In this document: positions 1-8,171 of the stretch, piece by piece | Numbering within the stretch: the stretch's first letter is position 1 | Layout of the letters: each line of letters begins with the position of its first letter | Source of the DNA: Rodentibacter caecimuris | Lineage (GTDB): Bacteria; Pseudomonadota; Gammaproteobacteria; Enterobacterales; Pasteurellaceae | Reading direction: 5' to 3' | Length of the DNA: 63,080 nucleotides | Assembly (NCBI GenBank): GCA_001998905.1 | Contig: MLAA01000021.1 | Span: forward strand, 1 to 63,080 | Program-made: the position numbers and the translations under genes | The notes under the pieces: model-generated | The model's database searches: none | What the model saw: the letters and a program-made list of their open reading frames with translations, nothing else | Told to the model about the DNA's origin: nothing

Positions 1-371
1 TTTTTTTGTAATAAGGTGCAGAGGATTTTTTCACTGGGTTGATGTTGAAAAATGCGGCTGTCTGATTGTAATGCCGCTCGGATTAATGCCGGCTCCACTA
101 CCATACGATAATAGGTACGAACAGCCCCCGTTTTTTCTTGTGAAAAGCGGCTGACAATGCCGTTGACATAACGCACCGGATTGCCGTCTTGCCAGAACGT
201 GAAGGTTGCCAGTTTATCCATTAAAGCGGAAAAGGCAATCGTCGGCTGAAAACTCGATAACATTAACTCCAACCGGAAGGGTTCACTTAACCCTTCGGTG
301 AGTTTAAAACTGATGACATCAAACTCACCGCCCTCCGAAAGCGCTAGGCTGTAATGGTAGTTGGGGGTCAT
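1..371 (-). CDS. vgrG: Type VI secretion spike protein VgrG (TssI), N-terminal part, cut by window start
   Basis: Reading leftward from an ATG at 371, with the ribosome site AAGGAG just before it, an open frame of 123 codons runs off the window edge. The translation starts MTPNYHYSLALSEGG and continues with a segment ISFKLTEGLSEPFRLEL near residues 20-36, then a beta-rich region with WQDGNPVRYVNGIVSRF. This is the typical start of VgrG proteins, which resemble the phage T4 gp27/gp5 spike and form the tip of the type VI secretion injector. In the family, the rest of the protein carries the gp5-like needle and sometimes an effector domain; none of that is visible here. No other type VI gene is inside the window, so it may be an orphan vgrG or the edge of a cluster. 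Confidence 0.8.
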   Translation of the reverse strand, partial: MTPNYHYSLALSEGGEFDVISFKLTEGLSEPFRLELMLSSFQPTIAFSALMDKLATFTFWQDGNPVRYVNGIVSRFSQEKTGAVRTYYRMVVEPALIRAALQSDSRIFQHQPSEKILCTLLQK

Positions 372-436
372 CGTGCTCCTTATGAAGTCAAAATAGAAAT
401 ACCTTTATTTTGAAAATGAATTGGAAGAAATCAACT

Positions 437-468
437 AAATGCTTTTGAAAAGGTGAGTAAAAGCATTT
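437..468. terminator. Hairpin between trmL and vgrG
   Basis: AAATGCTTTT at 437-446 is perfectly complementary to AAAAGCATTT at 459-468, with a 12-base loop. On the plus strand it is followed by a T-rich tail. It lies just after the end of leftward trmL, but the T-tail faces the other way, so its efficiency for trmL is uncertain. Confidence 0.45.
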
Positions 469-484
469 TTATTTAATTTCATCA

Positions 485-961
485 TTAAGATTTTATATTA
501 ACTGCTCCTTGATAACCGAGTTGTCGCCAAGCTTCATAGACCGCAACAGCAACAGAATTTGATAAATTCATGCTGCGACTGTTTTCTGTCATTGGAATAC
601 GAATTTTTTGTTGTAAAGGTAAGTTGTCTAAAATGCTCATCGGAATACCACGGGTTTCCGGTCCGAACATTAAGTAATCACCCAATTTAAATTGAACTTG
701 GCTATGTGCTGGTGAACCTTTGGTTGTTAGGGCAAATAAGCGTTTAGGTTGTTCGGTTTGTAGGAAATATTCAAAATTTTCATGTTTTTTGATTTCCGCA
801 AACTCGTGGTAGTCCAACCCGGATCTACGCAATTTTTTATCATCCCAAGTGAAACCTAACGGTTCAATTAAATGGAGGCGGAAACCGGTATTGGCACATA
901 GGCGAATAATGTTGCCGGTATTTTGTGGAATTTCTGGTTCAAATAAAACAATATCAAGCAT
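485..961 (-). CDS. trmL: tRNA (cytidine/uridine-34 2'-O)-methyltransferase TrmL
   Basis: This 158-residue protein has the usual length of TrmL (YibK), the smallest SPOUT-class methyltransferase. It methylates the 2'-OH of the wobble base of tRNA-Leu using S-adenosylmethionine. The N-terminus [18 protein letters not shown] carries the conserved [10 protein letters not shown] motif. The C-terminal trefoil-knot motifs FGPETRG (near residue 100) and [14 protein letters not shown] (near 130-143) form the cofactor pocket in the family. The ATG at 961 overlaps the last codons of rsmD by 8 bases, so the two RNA methyltransferase genes are probably co-transcribed and translationally coupled. Confidence 0.93.
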   Translation of the reverse strand: MLDIVLFEPEIPQNTGNIIRLCANTGFRLHLIEPLGFTWDDKKLRRSGLDYHEFAEIKKHENFEYFLQTEQPKRLFALTTKGSPAHSQVQFKLGDYLMFGPETRGIPMSILDNLPLQQKIRIPMTENSRSMNLSNSVAVAVYEAWRQLGYQGAVNIKS

Positions 962-1553
962 AACTGCCCTTAACGGTTTGATATAAGCGGTAACACACTT
1001 GCCCTGCGGTTTTTTCTTTTAGCAGAGTCCAATTCGGTGGCGTATTGAGAGATTGTAATTTTTCCGTTTCAATATAAATTAATGCGTTTGGTAATAACCA
1101 ATTATTTTCATCTAACAATTTAACGGTTTGTTCTGCCAAACCAAAATGAAATGGTGGATCAAGAAAAACGATATCAAAGTGCGGTTGTTTTTGCGATTGT
1201 TTTAGAAAATCTAAACTATTCCGATTAATTACTTTTGCTCGATCGGTTGTACATTTTAAACTTTGCAGATTTTTATGTAACTGCTGTGCAACCGATTTTT
1301 CTAATTCCAAAAACGTTACCTGTGCTGCTTGGCGTGAGAGCGCCTCAAAACCTAATGAACCGCTACCGGCAAAACAATCTAGGCATTGGCTGTCTATGAT
1401 GTAGGGCATTAGCCAATTAAATAATGTTTCTTTAACTCTATCCCCTGTTGGGCGTAAGCCCTGACAATGCAGTACGGGTAATTTTCGTCCGCGCCATAAT
1501 CCAGCAATAATTCGTACTTCTCCGTGAGTTTGTATTTTTATGTTTTTTTTCAT
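954..1553 (-). CDS. rsmD: 16S rRNA (guanine-966 N2)-methyltransferase RsmD
   Basis: RsmD methylates G966 of 16S rRNA in the assembled 30S subunit. I use the ATG at 1553 ([18 protein letters not shown]), giving 199 residues. A GTG extension to 1616 would run into the ftsY promoter region and adds no family sequence. [12 protein letters not shown] opens the domain, followed by [16 protein letters not shown], the SAM-binding motif [15 protein letters not shown] and the catalytic motif FLDPPF. The gene contains an uptake signal at 1177-1185. It is divergent from ftsY, the same arrangement as in many gammaproteobacteria. Confidence 0.93.
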   Translation of the reverse strand: MKKNIKIQTHGEVRIIAGLWRGRKLPVLHCQGLRPTGDRVKETLFNWLMPYIIDSQCLDCFAGSGSLGFEALSRQAAQVTFLELEKSVAQQLHKNLQSLKCTTDRAKVINRNSLDFLKQSQKQPHFDIVFLDPPFHFGLAEQTVKLLDENNWLLPNALIYIETEKLQSLNTPPNWTLLKEKTAGQVCYRLYQTVKGSYA

Positions 1554-1649
1554 CAGAACATTAATTTTATGCAAAATAGTGCTTAGTTTAGACGATTTTT
1601 TGTTAGAATGAAGCACATTTTTATCAGTAGATTAAAGAATCATAAAATT

Positions 1650-2981
1650 ATGGCGAAAGAAAAGAAAAAAGGCGGGTTTTGGTCATCGTTATTTGGGCGC
1701 AATAAAACCCAAGATGAACAATCTCAACAGAATCAAATAGCACAACATTCATACGAAGAACCTATTGAAATATCTAGTGATCTGTTGAGTCAAAAAACAA
1801 AGGAAGATCAGACTGCCCTTTTCGACCAATCTACATTATCAGTGTCAAATCCTCATCCTGAAAATGTTGATAATGTGTCGCAATCTTGCCCAGAAATGAT
1901 CAATGATGAAATCCTTGAAAAGGAAATGACAAAAAATTTGACCGCACTTCATGAAGAAGTCGAGATGGAAAATTCGGTTCTTGATGATAATCAGCAAATA
2001 TCTCCTCTAAAACCAATCAATTCTGATATTGATACAGAGACCCAAGAAAAACCAAGTGAAGGTGGTTTTTTTAGCCGTTTGGTAAAAGGCTTATTAAAAA
2101 CTAAACAACATATCGGTGCGGGTTTTCGTAATCTTTTTTCCGGTAAAAAAATAGACGATGAGCTATTTGAAGAATTAGAAGAAACCTTGTTGATTGCCGA
2201 TATCGGGATGCCGACGACCAATAAGATTATTAACAATCTGACCGAACATGCTAGTCGTAAGCAGCTACAAGAGGCGGAGTTACTCTATCAACAATTAAAA
2301 ATCGAAATGGGTAATATTTTAAAACCTGTTGAACAACCACTAAGAATTGATGAAACGAAGAAGCCTTATGTGATTTTGATGATCGGTGTGAATGGGGTAG
2401 GTAAAACGACTACAATCGGGAAACTTGCTCGTAAATTTCAGCAGGAAGGCAAATCTGTTATGCTTGCTGCCGGAGATACCTTCCGTGCTGCTGCAGTGGA
2501 GCAACTTCAAGTTTGGGGGGAACGTAATCATATTCCAGTTATAGCTCAAAGCACCGGTTCTGATTCCGCCTCCGTTATTTTTGATGCAATGCAATCGGCG
2601 GCAGCTCGCAATATTGATGTGTTAATTGCAGACACTGCTGGACGTTTACAAAATAAAAATAATTTAATGGACGAACTGAAAAAAATCGTGCGAGTAATGA
2701 AAAAATACGATGATTCTGCGCCGCATGAAATTATGCTAACGCTTGATGCTGGAACCGGGCAAAATGCGATTAGCCAAGCCAAATTGTTTAATGAAGCCGT
2801 AGGTTTAACAGGAATTACTTTAACCAAATTAGACGGTACTGCGAAAGGTGGTGTAATTTTTGCGATTGCCGATCAGTTCAATTTACCGATTCGATATATT
2901 GGCGTTGGTGAAAAAATTGAGGATTTACGAGAGTTTCAAGCTGATGAATTTATTGATGCGTTATTCGCTCATGAAGGGTAA
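1650..2981 (+). CDS. ftsY: Signal recognition particle receptor GTPase FtsY
   Basis: FtsY docks ribosome-SRP complexes at the inner membrane. I start at ATG 1650 (MAKEKKKGGFWSSLFGRNK), where the family's basic amphipathic membrane-targeting N-terminus begins; a start at 1608 would add 14 unrelated residues. About 150 acidic, poorly conserved residues (A domain) follow. A second amphipathic stretch then precedes the NG domain. The GTPase motifs are GVNGVGKTTTIGKLA (P-loop), the DTFRAAAVEQL insertion-box motif, DTAGR and TKLDGTAKGG. Length is 443 residues. An uptake signal lies in the A domain at 1941-1949, where sequence is least constrained. ftsE follows 17 bases downstream. Confidence 0.96.
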   Translation: MAKEKKKGGFWSSLFGRNKTQDEQSQQNQIAQHSYEEPIEISSDLLSQKTKEDQTALFDQSTLSVSNPHPENVDNVSQSCPEMINDEILEKEMTKNLTALHEEVEMENSVLDDNQQISPLKPINSDIDTETQEKPSEGGFFSRLVKGLLKTKQHIGAGFRNLFSGKKIDDELFEELEETLLIADIGMPTTNKIINNLTEHASRKQLQEAELLYQQLKIEMGNILKPVEQPLRIDETKKPYVILMIGVNGVGKTTTIGKLARKFQQEGKSVMLAAGDTFRAAAVEQLQVWGERNHIPVIAQSTGSDSASVIFDAMQSAAARNIDVLIADTAGRLQNKNNLMDELKKIVRVMKKYDDSAPHEIMLTLDAGTGQNAISQAKLFNEAVGLTGITLTKLDGTAKGGVIFAIADQFNLPIRYIGVGEKIEDLREFQADEFIDALFAHEG

Positions 2982-2998
2982 AAAATAAGGAAGAAACA

Positions 2999-3655
2999 GT
3001 GATTAAATTTTTAAATGTGTCCAAGGCCTATCAGGGGGCAACCCAACCGGCTTTGCAGGGACTGCACTTTCATTTACCAGCAGGGGGAATGACGTATTTA
3101 ATCGGACATTCCGGTGCAGGGAAAAGTACGCTGTTGAAACTGATTATGGGAATGGAACGGGCAAATGCTGGGCAGATACTATTTAACGGCCATGATATTA
3201 CTCGTTTGTCAAAATATGAAATCCCTTTTTTGCGCCGTCAAATTGGTATGGTACATCAAGATTATCGTTTACTGACCGATCGTAATATTATGGAAAACGT
3301 TGCTTTGCCGCTGATAATAGTTGGAATGAATCCTAAAGATGCACATACTAGAGCCCTCGCTGCGTTAGATCGAGTGGGTTTGCGAGATAAAGCCGCATAT
3401 TTTCCTCCACAAATTTCCGGAGGAGAACAACAACGTGTTGATATTGCTAGAGCGATCGTACATAAGCCCCAATTACTGCTGGCAGATGAGCCAACCGGCA
3501 ATTTGGATGATGCGCTTTCTTTTGAAATTTTTAGTTTATTTGAAGAGTTTAATCGTCTTGGAATGACGATTCTTATTGCTACTCATAATATCAATTTAAT
3601 TAAACAAAAACCGAAACCTTGCCTAATTTTGGAAAAAGGCTATTTACGTTATTAA
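2999..3655 (+). CDS. ftsE: Cell division ATP-binding protein FtsE
   Basis: FtsE is the ABC ATPase of FtsEX, which couples ATP hydrolysis to septal murein hydrolase activation. The 218-residue protein shows Walker A GHSGAGKST at about 36-44, the Q-loop in GMVHQDYRLL, signature ISGGEQQ at about 139-145 and Walker B LLLADEP at about 159-165. The start codon is GTG at 2999, with AAGGAAG upstream. It sits between ftsY and ftsX in the classical ftsYEX order. Confidence 0.95.
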   Translation: MIKFLNVSKAYQGATQPALQGLHFHLPAGGMTYLIGHSGAGKSTLLKLIMGMERANAGQILFNGHDITRLSKYEIPFLRRQIGMVHQDYRLLTDRNIMENVALPLIIVGMNPKDAHTRALAALDRVGLRDKAAYFPPQISGGEQQRVDIARAIVHKPQLLLADEPTGNLDDALSFEIFSLFEEFNRLGMTILIATHNINLIKQKPKPCLILEKGYLRY

Positions 3656-3662
3656 GGACAGA

Positions 3663-4598
3663 ATGATGAGTAAACGCCTACAAGCATCATTTTTGGTGCA
3701 AACTTTATATACTTTGCGTTCCGTCTTGGCAGATTTAGCGCAAAAGAATGTGGGGACGGCTTTAACCGTTTTGGTGATTGCTGTTTCCTTAACGATTCCT
3801 ACTGTCAGCTATCTTCTATGGAAAAACTTACATCTAGCCACCTCGCAATTTTATCCTGAAAGTGAATTAACGGTTTATTTACATCACAATTTGAGTGAAG
3901 AAGATGCCAATTTAGTTGTAGAAAAAATCCGCCAACAAGAAGGCGTTGAGTCCCTCAATTATATTTCACGTCAAGAAAGTTTAAATGAGTTTAAAAGTTG
4001 GTCGGGATTTGGCGAAGAATTAGAAATTCTGGATGATAATCCTCTTCCTGCGGTTGTAATAATAAAACCAACTAAAGATTTTAACGAATCGGAAAAACGG
4101 GCGGCGTTACGGACTAATTTGGATAAAATCAAAGGTGTACAAGAAGTAAGGTTAGATAACAATTGGATGGAAAAATTGACCGCACTTTCGTGGTTAGTTG
4201 CCCGCATTGCTATATTCTGTACCTTATTAATGGCGCTATCCGTTTTTTTGGTTATCGGAAATAGTATCCGTTCTGATGTATATAGTAGCCGTGCGAGTAT
4301 TGATGTAATGAAACTATTGGGTGCGACGGATCAATTTATCTTGCGTCCTTTTCTTTATACCGGAATGATTTATGCCTTATTTGGCGGTTTTTTTGCTACA
4401 GTATTAAGTAGTTTATTAATCAGTTACTTTACTGCAGCGGTTAAGTATGTAACGGATATCTTTGCCGTTAATTTTACTCTTAATGGACTTTCTTTAGGCG
4501 AATTACTATTTCTGTTAAGTTGTTGCTTAATTATGGGCTATATTGGGGCGTGGATTGCCGCTAAACGACATATTGCATTATTAGATAAAAAATATTAA
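3663..4598 (+). CDS. ftsX: Cell division membrane protein FtsX
   Basis: FtsX is the membrane half of FtsEX. The 311-residue protein shows one hydrophobic segment near residues 35-55, a periplasmic domain of about 120 residues (in enterobacteria this recruits EnvC) and three further membrane segments in the C-terminal third. Two ATG codons (3663 and 3666) are in frame. It begins 7 bases after ftsE. An uptake signal at 4179-4187 lies within the coding region. In E. coli rpoH follows ftsX; here a hairpin terminator and asd follow instead. Confidence 0.94.
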   Translation: MMSKRLQASFLVQTLYTLRSVLADLAQKNVGTALTVLVIAVSLTIPTVSYLLWKNLHLATSQFYPESELTVYLHHNLSEEDANLVVEKIRQQEGVESLNYISRQESLNEFKSWSGFGEELEILDDNPLPAVVIIKPTKDFNESEKRAALRTNLDKIKGVQEVRLDNNWMEKLTALSWLVARIAIFCTLLMALSVFLVIGNSIRSDVYSSRASIDVMKLLGATDQFILRPFLYTGMIYALFGGFFATVLSSLLISYFTAAVKYVTDIFAVNFTLNGLSLGELLFLLSCCLIMGYIGAWIAAKRHIALLDKKY

Positions 4599-4609
4599 TT
4601 CAACACAAC

Positions 4610-4638
4610 GGCACTATTACATTTTATGGTGCCTTTTA
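4610..4638 (+). terminator. Terminator of the ftsYEX operon
   Basis: GGCAC at 4610-4614 pairs with GTGCC at 4629-4633 and is followed by TTTT. It lies 12 bases after the ftsX stop codon. Confidence 0.6.
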
Positions 4639-4649
4639 TCGAAAAACAC

Positions 4650-4678
4650 TTGCTTTTAGCAAACCAATCTTGTACTTA
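4650..4678 (+). promoter_or_regulatory. Predicted sigma-70 promoter of asd
   Basis: TTGCTT at 4650-4655 and TACTTA at 4673-4678 are separated by 17 bases. The -10 lies inside the small palindrome TACTTAATAAGTA (4673-4685), which could be an operator. The asd ribosome site AAGGAAAA precedes the ATG at 4717. Confidence 0.45.
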
Positions 4679-4716
4679 ATAAGTATTTTAAACACAACAT
4701 TAATAAGGAAAATACT

Positions 4717-5832
4717 ATGAAAAACATAGGTTTTATTGGATGGCGAGGAATGGTCGGCTCGGTTTTAATGGATCGTATGGTTCAGGAAAACGATTTTGAA
4801 CAGATTACGCCGATATTCTTTACCACATCTCAGATCGGACAAAAAGCACCCTTGTTTGGCGGCAAAGATGCTGGAGAATTAAAAGATGCTTTTGATATTA
4901 ATGAATTAAAAAAATTAGATATTATTGTTACTTGTCAAGGTGGTGATTATACCCTTGAAGTTTACCCAAAACTTAAAGCGGAAGGTTGGGATGGTTATTG
5001 GGTGGATGCTGCCTCAGCCTTACGGATGGAAAAAGATTCGATTATCGTATTAGATCCGGTTAATCAAAATGTGATTAGCGACGGTTTAAAAAATGGTGTT
5101 AAAACCTTTGTCGGTGGAAATTGTACCGTAAGTCTAATGTTAATGGCGATTGGTGGTTTATTCGAACATGATTTAGTCGAATGGGTTTCTGTCGCGACTT
5201 ACCAAGCTGCGTCTGGTGCAGGTGCAAAAAATATGCGTGAATTATTGATCCAAATGGGTAAATTGGAACAAAGCGTTAGCAGCCAATTAGCGGATCCTGC
5301 TTCTTCAATTCTTGAAATTGAACGTAAAGTTACCACGGAAATGCGTTCCGGAAGTTTTCCAATAGAGAATTTTGGTGCAGCATTAGGAGGTAGTTTAATC
5401 CCTTGGATCGATAAATTATTACCGGAAACGGGACAAACTAAAGAAGAATGGAAAGGTTATGCAGAAACTAACAAAATTCTAGGTTTGAGTGATAACCCTA
5501 TTCCTGTGGACGGATTATGTGTGCGTATCGGTGCATTGCGTTGTCATAGTCAAGCCTTTACCATTAAATTGAAAAAAGATTTATCTTTAGAAGAAATCGA
5601 ACAGATTATCGCCTCGCATAATGAGTGGGTTAAAGTAGTTCCAAATGATAAAGAAAGTACATTACACGAATTAACTCCGGCAAAAGTTACAGGTACGTTA
5701 AGTGTTCCAGTCGGACGTTTACGCAAACTGGCGATGGGACCGGAGTATCTTTCCGCATTTACGGTTGGTGATCAATTATTATGGGGTGCGGCCGAACCGG
5801 TGCGCCGCATCTTAAAACAGCTAGTCGCATAA
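4717..5832 (+). CDS. asd: Aspartate-semialdehyde dehydrogenase
   Basis: Asd reduces aspartyl-4-phosphate to aspartate semialdehyde with NADPH, the branch point to diaminopimelate/lysine, threonine and methionine. The 371-residue protein starts [16 protein letters not shown], the Rossmann loop. The catalytic cysteine is C136 in GGNCTVSL, the position known for the H. influenzae enzyme. The region [10 protein letters not shown] near residue 270 carries the active-site histidine. It stands alone between two terminators, so it is probably a single-gene unit. Confidence 0.96.
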   Translation: MKNIGFIGWRGMVGSVLMDRMVQENDFEQITPIFFTTSQIGQKAPLFGGKDAGELKDAFDINELKKLDIIVTCQGGDYTLEVYPKLKAEGWDGYWVDAASALRMEKDSIIVLDPVNQNVISDGLKNGVKTFVGGNCTVSLMLMAIGGLFEHDLVEWVSVATYQAASGAGAKNMRELLIQMGKLEQSVSSQLADPASSILEIERKVTTEMRSGSFPIENFGAALGGSLIPWIDKLLPETGQTKEEWKGYAETNKILGLSDNPIPVDGLCVRIGALRCHSQAFTIKLKKDLSLEEIEQIIASHNEWVKVVPNDKESTLHELTPAKVTGTLSVPVGRLRKLAMGPEYLSAFTVGDQLLWGAAEPVRRILKQLVA

Positions 5833-5850
5833 ATTACCTTCAAATATACA

Positions 5851-5880
5851 AAAGTGCGGTAAAAATGACCGCACTTTTTA
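5851..5880. terminator. Bidirectional terminator made of two inverted uptake signals
   Basis: AAAGTGCGGT (5851-5860) and ACCGCACTTT (5868-5877) face each other across a 7-base loop and form a 10-base-pair stem with A and T tails. This is a classic Pasteurellaceae arrangement in which paired uptake sequences double as a transcription terminator, here after asd. Confidence 0.85.
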
Positions 5881-5926
5881 TCAGGACAATATAACTATCC
5901 ATCTTATTTTTAAATTAGGAAGTCTA

Positions 5927-6916
5927 ATGATTAGAGAGCCACGCTTTTGCCAATTTGCTTTGTTGGAATTACTGCCATTTTTTGAGCGTTTTCCGACTCA
6001 ATATTTAATAGGAGAGCGCAATATCCGTATTGCGTATCGTCATTTTGTACAAATAGAAAAGAAGTCAGATAAGCTGATGATCCTTGCTAGTGGTCGAGCC
6101 GAAAATATGCTGAAGTGGTCTGAGCTGGCTTATGATTTTTATCATCAAGGTTATGATATTCTCATGTTTGATTTTCGTGGACAAGGCTATTCCGAACGTT
6201 TACTAAAGGGTGAGGAAAAAGGACATCTTGATGAATTTCGGTTTTATGTGAGCGATATGGCAAAAGTCATTACTAACACGACCACACTTTTTCATTATTC
6301 AACACAACACTTAGTCTCTCATTCCTTAGGTGGTTTGGTCTCCACCTATTATCTTGCGAATTACGATCATCATATCAGCAAAGCAGTGCTTTCCTCTCCA
6401 TTTTATGGTGTGCCTCTACAACACCCGATTCGAGATGAATTAATTATTGCATTAATGGTTTTATTTGGTCAGGGGAGCCGCTATGTTTTTGGAAAGGGGA
6501 ATTACAAGGCTGCCGATTTAAATCAAAACGAGCTAAGCTTTTGTAAAACCCGTATGAAATGGATGAACCGTATTAATCGAAAATTTTCCCAATTACACCT
6601 CGGGGGACCGACGTTTCGCTGGGTTCATTTGTGCTTAAATGCCATTAAACAGTTACCAAATATTATCCCTCGAGTGGAGATCCCGATTCTAATTTTACAG
6701 TCTGAGAAAGAAAAAATTGTTGATAATCAAAGTTTGCAAAAATTGACCGTTCTTTTTCCTCAAGGAAACTGTGTTCAAGTTGATGGCGCAAAACACGAAA
6801 TTTTGTTTGAGAGAGATAACATTCGAGGAAAAGCAATGCACTGTATTTTCAACTTTTTAAATAAAGAATTTGCAACACCAAAGTCCAAGAGCGGTAAAAC
6901 TCAAACAACCGATTAA
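5927..6916 (+). CDS. pldB: Lysophospholipase L2-like alpha/beta hydrolase PldB
   Basis: This 329-residue alpha/beta hydrolase resembles PldB, a peripheral inner-membrane lysophospholipase. The nucleophile elbow is SHSLGG (GxSxG type) near residue 135. An upstream FDFRGQGYSERL segment is typical of the monoglyceride-lipase/PldB group. The catalytic acid probably lies in LQSEKEKIVDN and the histidine in DGAKHEILFE. The final 60 bases overlap the convergent crcB gene. Confidence 0.85.
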   Translation: MIREPRFCQFALLELLPFFERFPTQYLIGERNIRIAYRHFVQIEKKSDKLMILASGRAENMLKWSELAYDFYHQGYDILMFDFRGQGYSERLLKGEEKGHLDEFRFYVSDMAKVITNTTTLFHYSTQHLVSHSLGGLVSTYYLANYDHHISKAVLSSPFYGVPLQHPIRDELIIALMVLFGQGSRYVFGKGNYKAADLNQNELSFCKTRMKWMNRINRKFSQLHLGGPTFRWVHLCLNAIKQLPNIIPRVEIPILILQSEKEKIVDNQSLQKLTVLFPQGNCVQVDGAKHEILFERDNIRGKAMHCIFNFLNKEFATPKSKSGKTQTTD

Positions 6917-7234
6917 ATGAAGTGCTAATACCAAGAAGCCTTGAATCCAATGTTGTTGGCTGAAATGTGCGATCACTTCGTTTGAGAAAGACGAAAATGT
7001 GGTTAAAGAACCTAGAAATCCTGTCATAATAAATGAGCGCCATTCTACCGATAGCTGGGGAAATTGGCTAATTGCACCTAAAAATAGACCGCCAAGAAAA
7101 CAGCCGAATAAATTAGCGATCAAGGTTCCAAATGAAAATGTGGTAAATAATGGGTTCAACCAAGTACTAAACCCCCAACGAAAGCAAGCACCAAAGGCTG
7201 CTCCACCACTAATTAAGCACAGGGTTTTCCACAT
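6857..7234 (-). CDS. crcB: Fluoride ion channel CrcB (Fluc)
   Basis: CrcB/Fluc proteins form dual-topology dimeric channels that export fluoride. The 125-residue protein has four hydrophobic segments, the family motif GFLGSLTTFSSFSNE near residues 71-85 and the Na-binding-type segment GTLIANLFGCFLGG. Its ATG shares one base with the stop of the upstream phosphatase gene (TAATG), implying translational coupling. I see no fluoride riboswitch in front of the pair. Confidence 0.93.
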   Translation of the reverse strand: MWKTLCLISGGAAFGACFRWGFSTWLNPLFTTFSFGTLIANLFGCFLGGLFLGAISQFPQLSVEWRSFIMTGFLGSLTTFSSFSNEVIAHFSQQHWIQGFLVLALHLIGCLSFTALGLWCCKFFI

Positions 7235-8052
7235 TAGTACACTCCAAATATGGCGCGTAAATAAGAAGCGACCGCTTCATCGGCATTTTTCCCAATAATT
7301 TCCAGTTTCGGACATTTTTGTTTTAGGCGGGCATCTGCATTCGCCATAATACAGCCCTTACCGACACGAGTTAGCATTTCTACATCATTCATGCCATCCC
7401 CAAATGCAATACAGTCTTGTAAGCCATAGCTACGTTGTTGTAAGAAATGTGCAAGTGCATTGCCTTTAGAAACATTTTTATTCATCACTTCAAGGCAATT
7501 TAGAGAGGAATACACGATATGTGTTAATTCGCCGTAATGTGTTCTCAAATAGTGTTCGACATCAAGCAAATCCTTCGGTGTTTTGCCGATAAAAAATATT
7601 TTTTCTGTCGCTCGCCCATGGTGTCGGTCAAAATCAACCACTTGATATTGGAAGCCGGAGTCCTGGTGATATTTGGCCAATGCTGGTACATCGATATTAA
7701 TGAACCAACCATCATCTTGATAAGTATTTAAGCAAACCGTGGTCGTATCGAAAGGCATTTTGTAAATATCTAAAACGATTTCTTCGGGTAAATTATCGCT
7801 GTAAATTAAATTTCCATTGAGATCATGAATTCTTGCTCCATTGGATGTAATCATTACAGCATTGTTTGTTTCAACCTTACTTAAAATGGAGGATACATCG
7901 GTATGATTTCTTCCGGTTGCTAAAACAATATCAATTCCTTGCTGCTCCAATTTATTAAGAGTATCAATAGTAAAATCGCCAATAATATGATGAGCATTTA
8001 ATAATGTTCCGTCTAAATCGGATACTACTGCTCGAAATGGCATTGATGACAT
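7234..8052 (-). CDS. Cof-type HAD-superfamily sugar/nucleotide phosphatase
   Basis: This is a 272-residue HAD phosphatase of subfamily IIB (Cof/YidA/YbiV type). Motif I is VVSDLDGTLLN (aspartates at 12 and 14), motif II is ATGRN, and motifs III-IV are the lysine region VSKGNA and FGDGMNDVEML. A cap domain lies between residues about 85 and 190. Relatives dephosphorylate sugar phosphates, FMN or pyridoxal phosphate, and the substrate cannot be assigned from sequence. It is coupled to crcB downstream by a one-base TAATG overlap. Confidence 0.85.
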   Translation of the reverse strand: MSSMPFRAVVSDLDGTLLNAHHIIGDFTIDTLNKLEQQGIDIVLATGRNHTDVSSILSKVETNNAVMITSNGARIHDLNGNLIYSDNLPEEIVLDIYKMPFDTTTVCLNTYQDDGWFINIDVPALAKYHQDSGFQYQVVDFDRHHGRATEKIFFIGKTPKDLLDVEHYLRTHYGELTHIVYSSLNCLEVMNKNVSKGNALAHFLQQRSYGLQDCIAFGDGMNDVEMLTRVGKGCIMANADARLKQKCPKLEIIGKNADEAVASYLRAIFGVY

Positions 8053-8083
8053 ATATTCCTCACTAAGTATATGAATAAGATAA

Positions 8084-8109
8084 AAGTGCGGTCAATTTCC
8101 CGCACATTT
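8084..8109 (-). terminator. Uptake-signal hairpin upstream of the Cof phosphatase
   Basis: An exact uptake signal at 8084-8092 faces an imperfect inverted partner (CCGCACATT, 8100-8108). Read leftward, the hairpin is followed by TTTTAT. It can end transcripts coming from nlpD. Confidence 0.55.
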
Positions 8110-8116
8110 CGGCGTG

Positions 8117-8152
8117 GAAGTAGCGGTTGAACTTAATTTGCGCCGCTACTTC
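8117..8152. terminator. Perfect 10-bp hairpin after nlpD
   Basis: GAAGTAGCGG (8117-8126) pairs with CCGCTACTTC (8143-8152). It lies 20 bases beyond the nlpD stop. It has no T-run of its own, but the uptake-signal hairpin with a T-tail follows immediately, so the two may act in tandem. Confidence 0.5.
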
Positions 8153-8171
8153 ATTTAGGTGTTCAAGCAGA

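Noticed and set aside
985-993. ATAAGCGGT in rsmD as an Apl-type uptake signal
   Set aside because: It is a single partial match without the extended flank, and the window is clearly of the Hin dialect.
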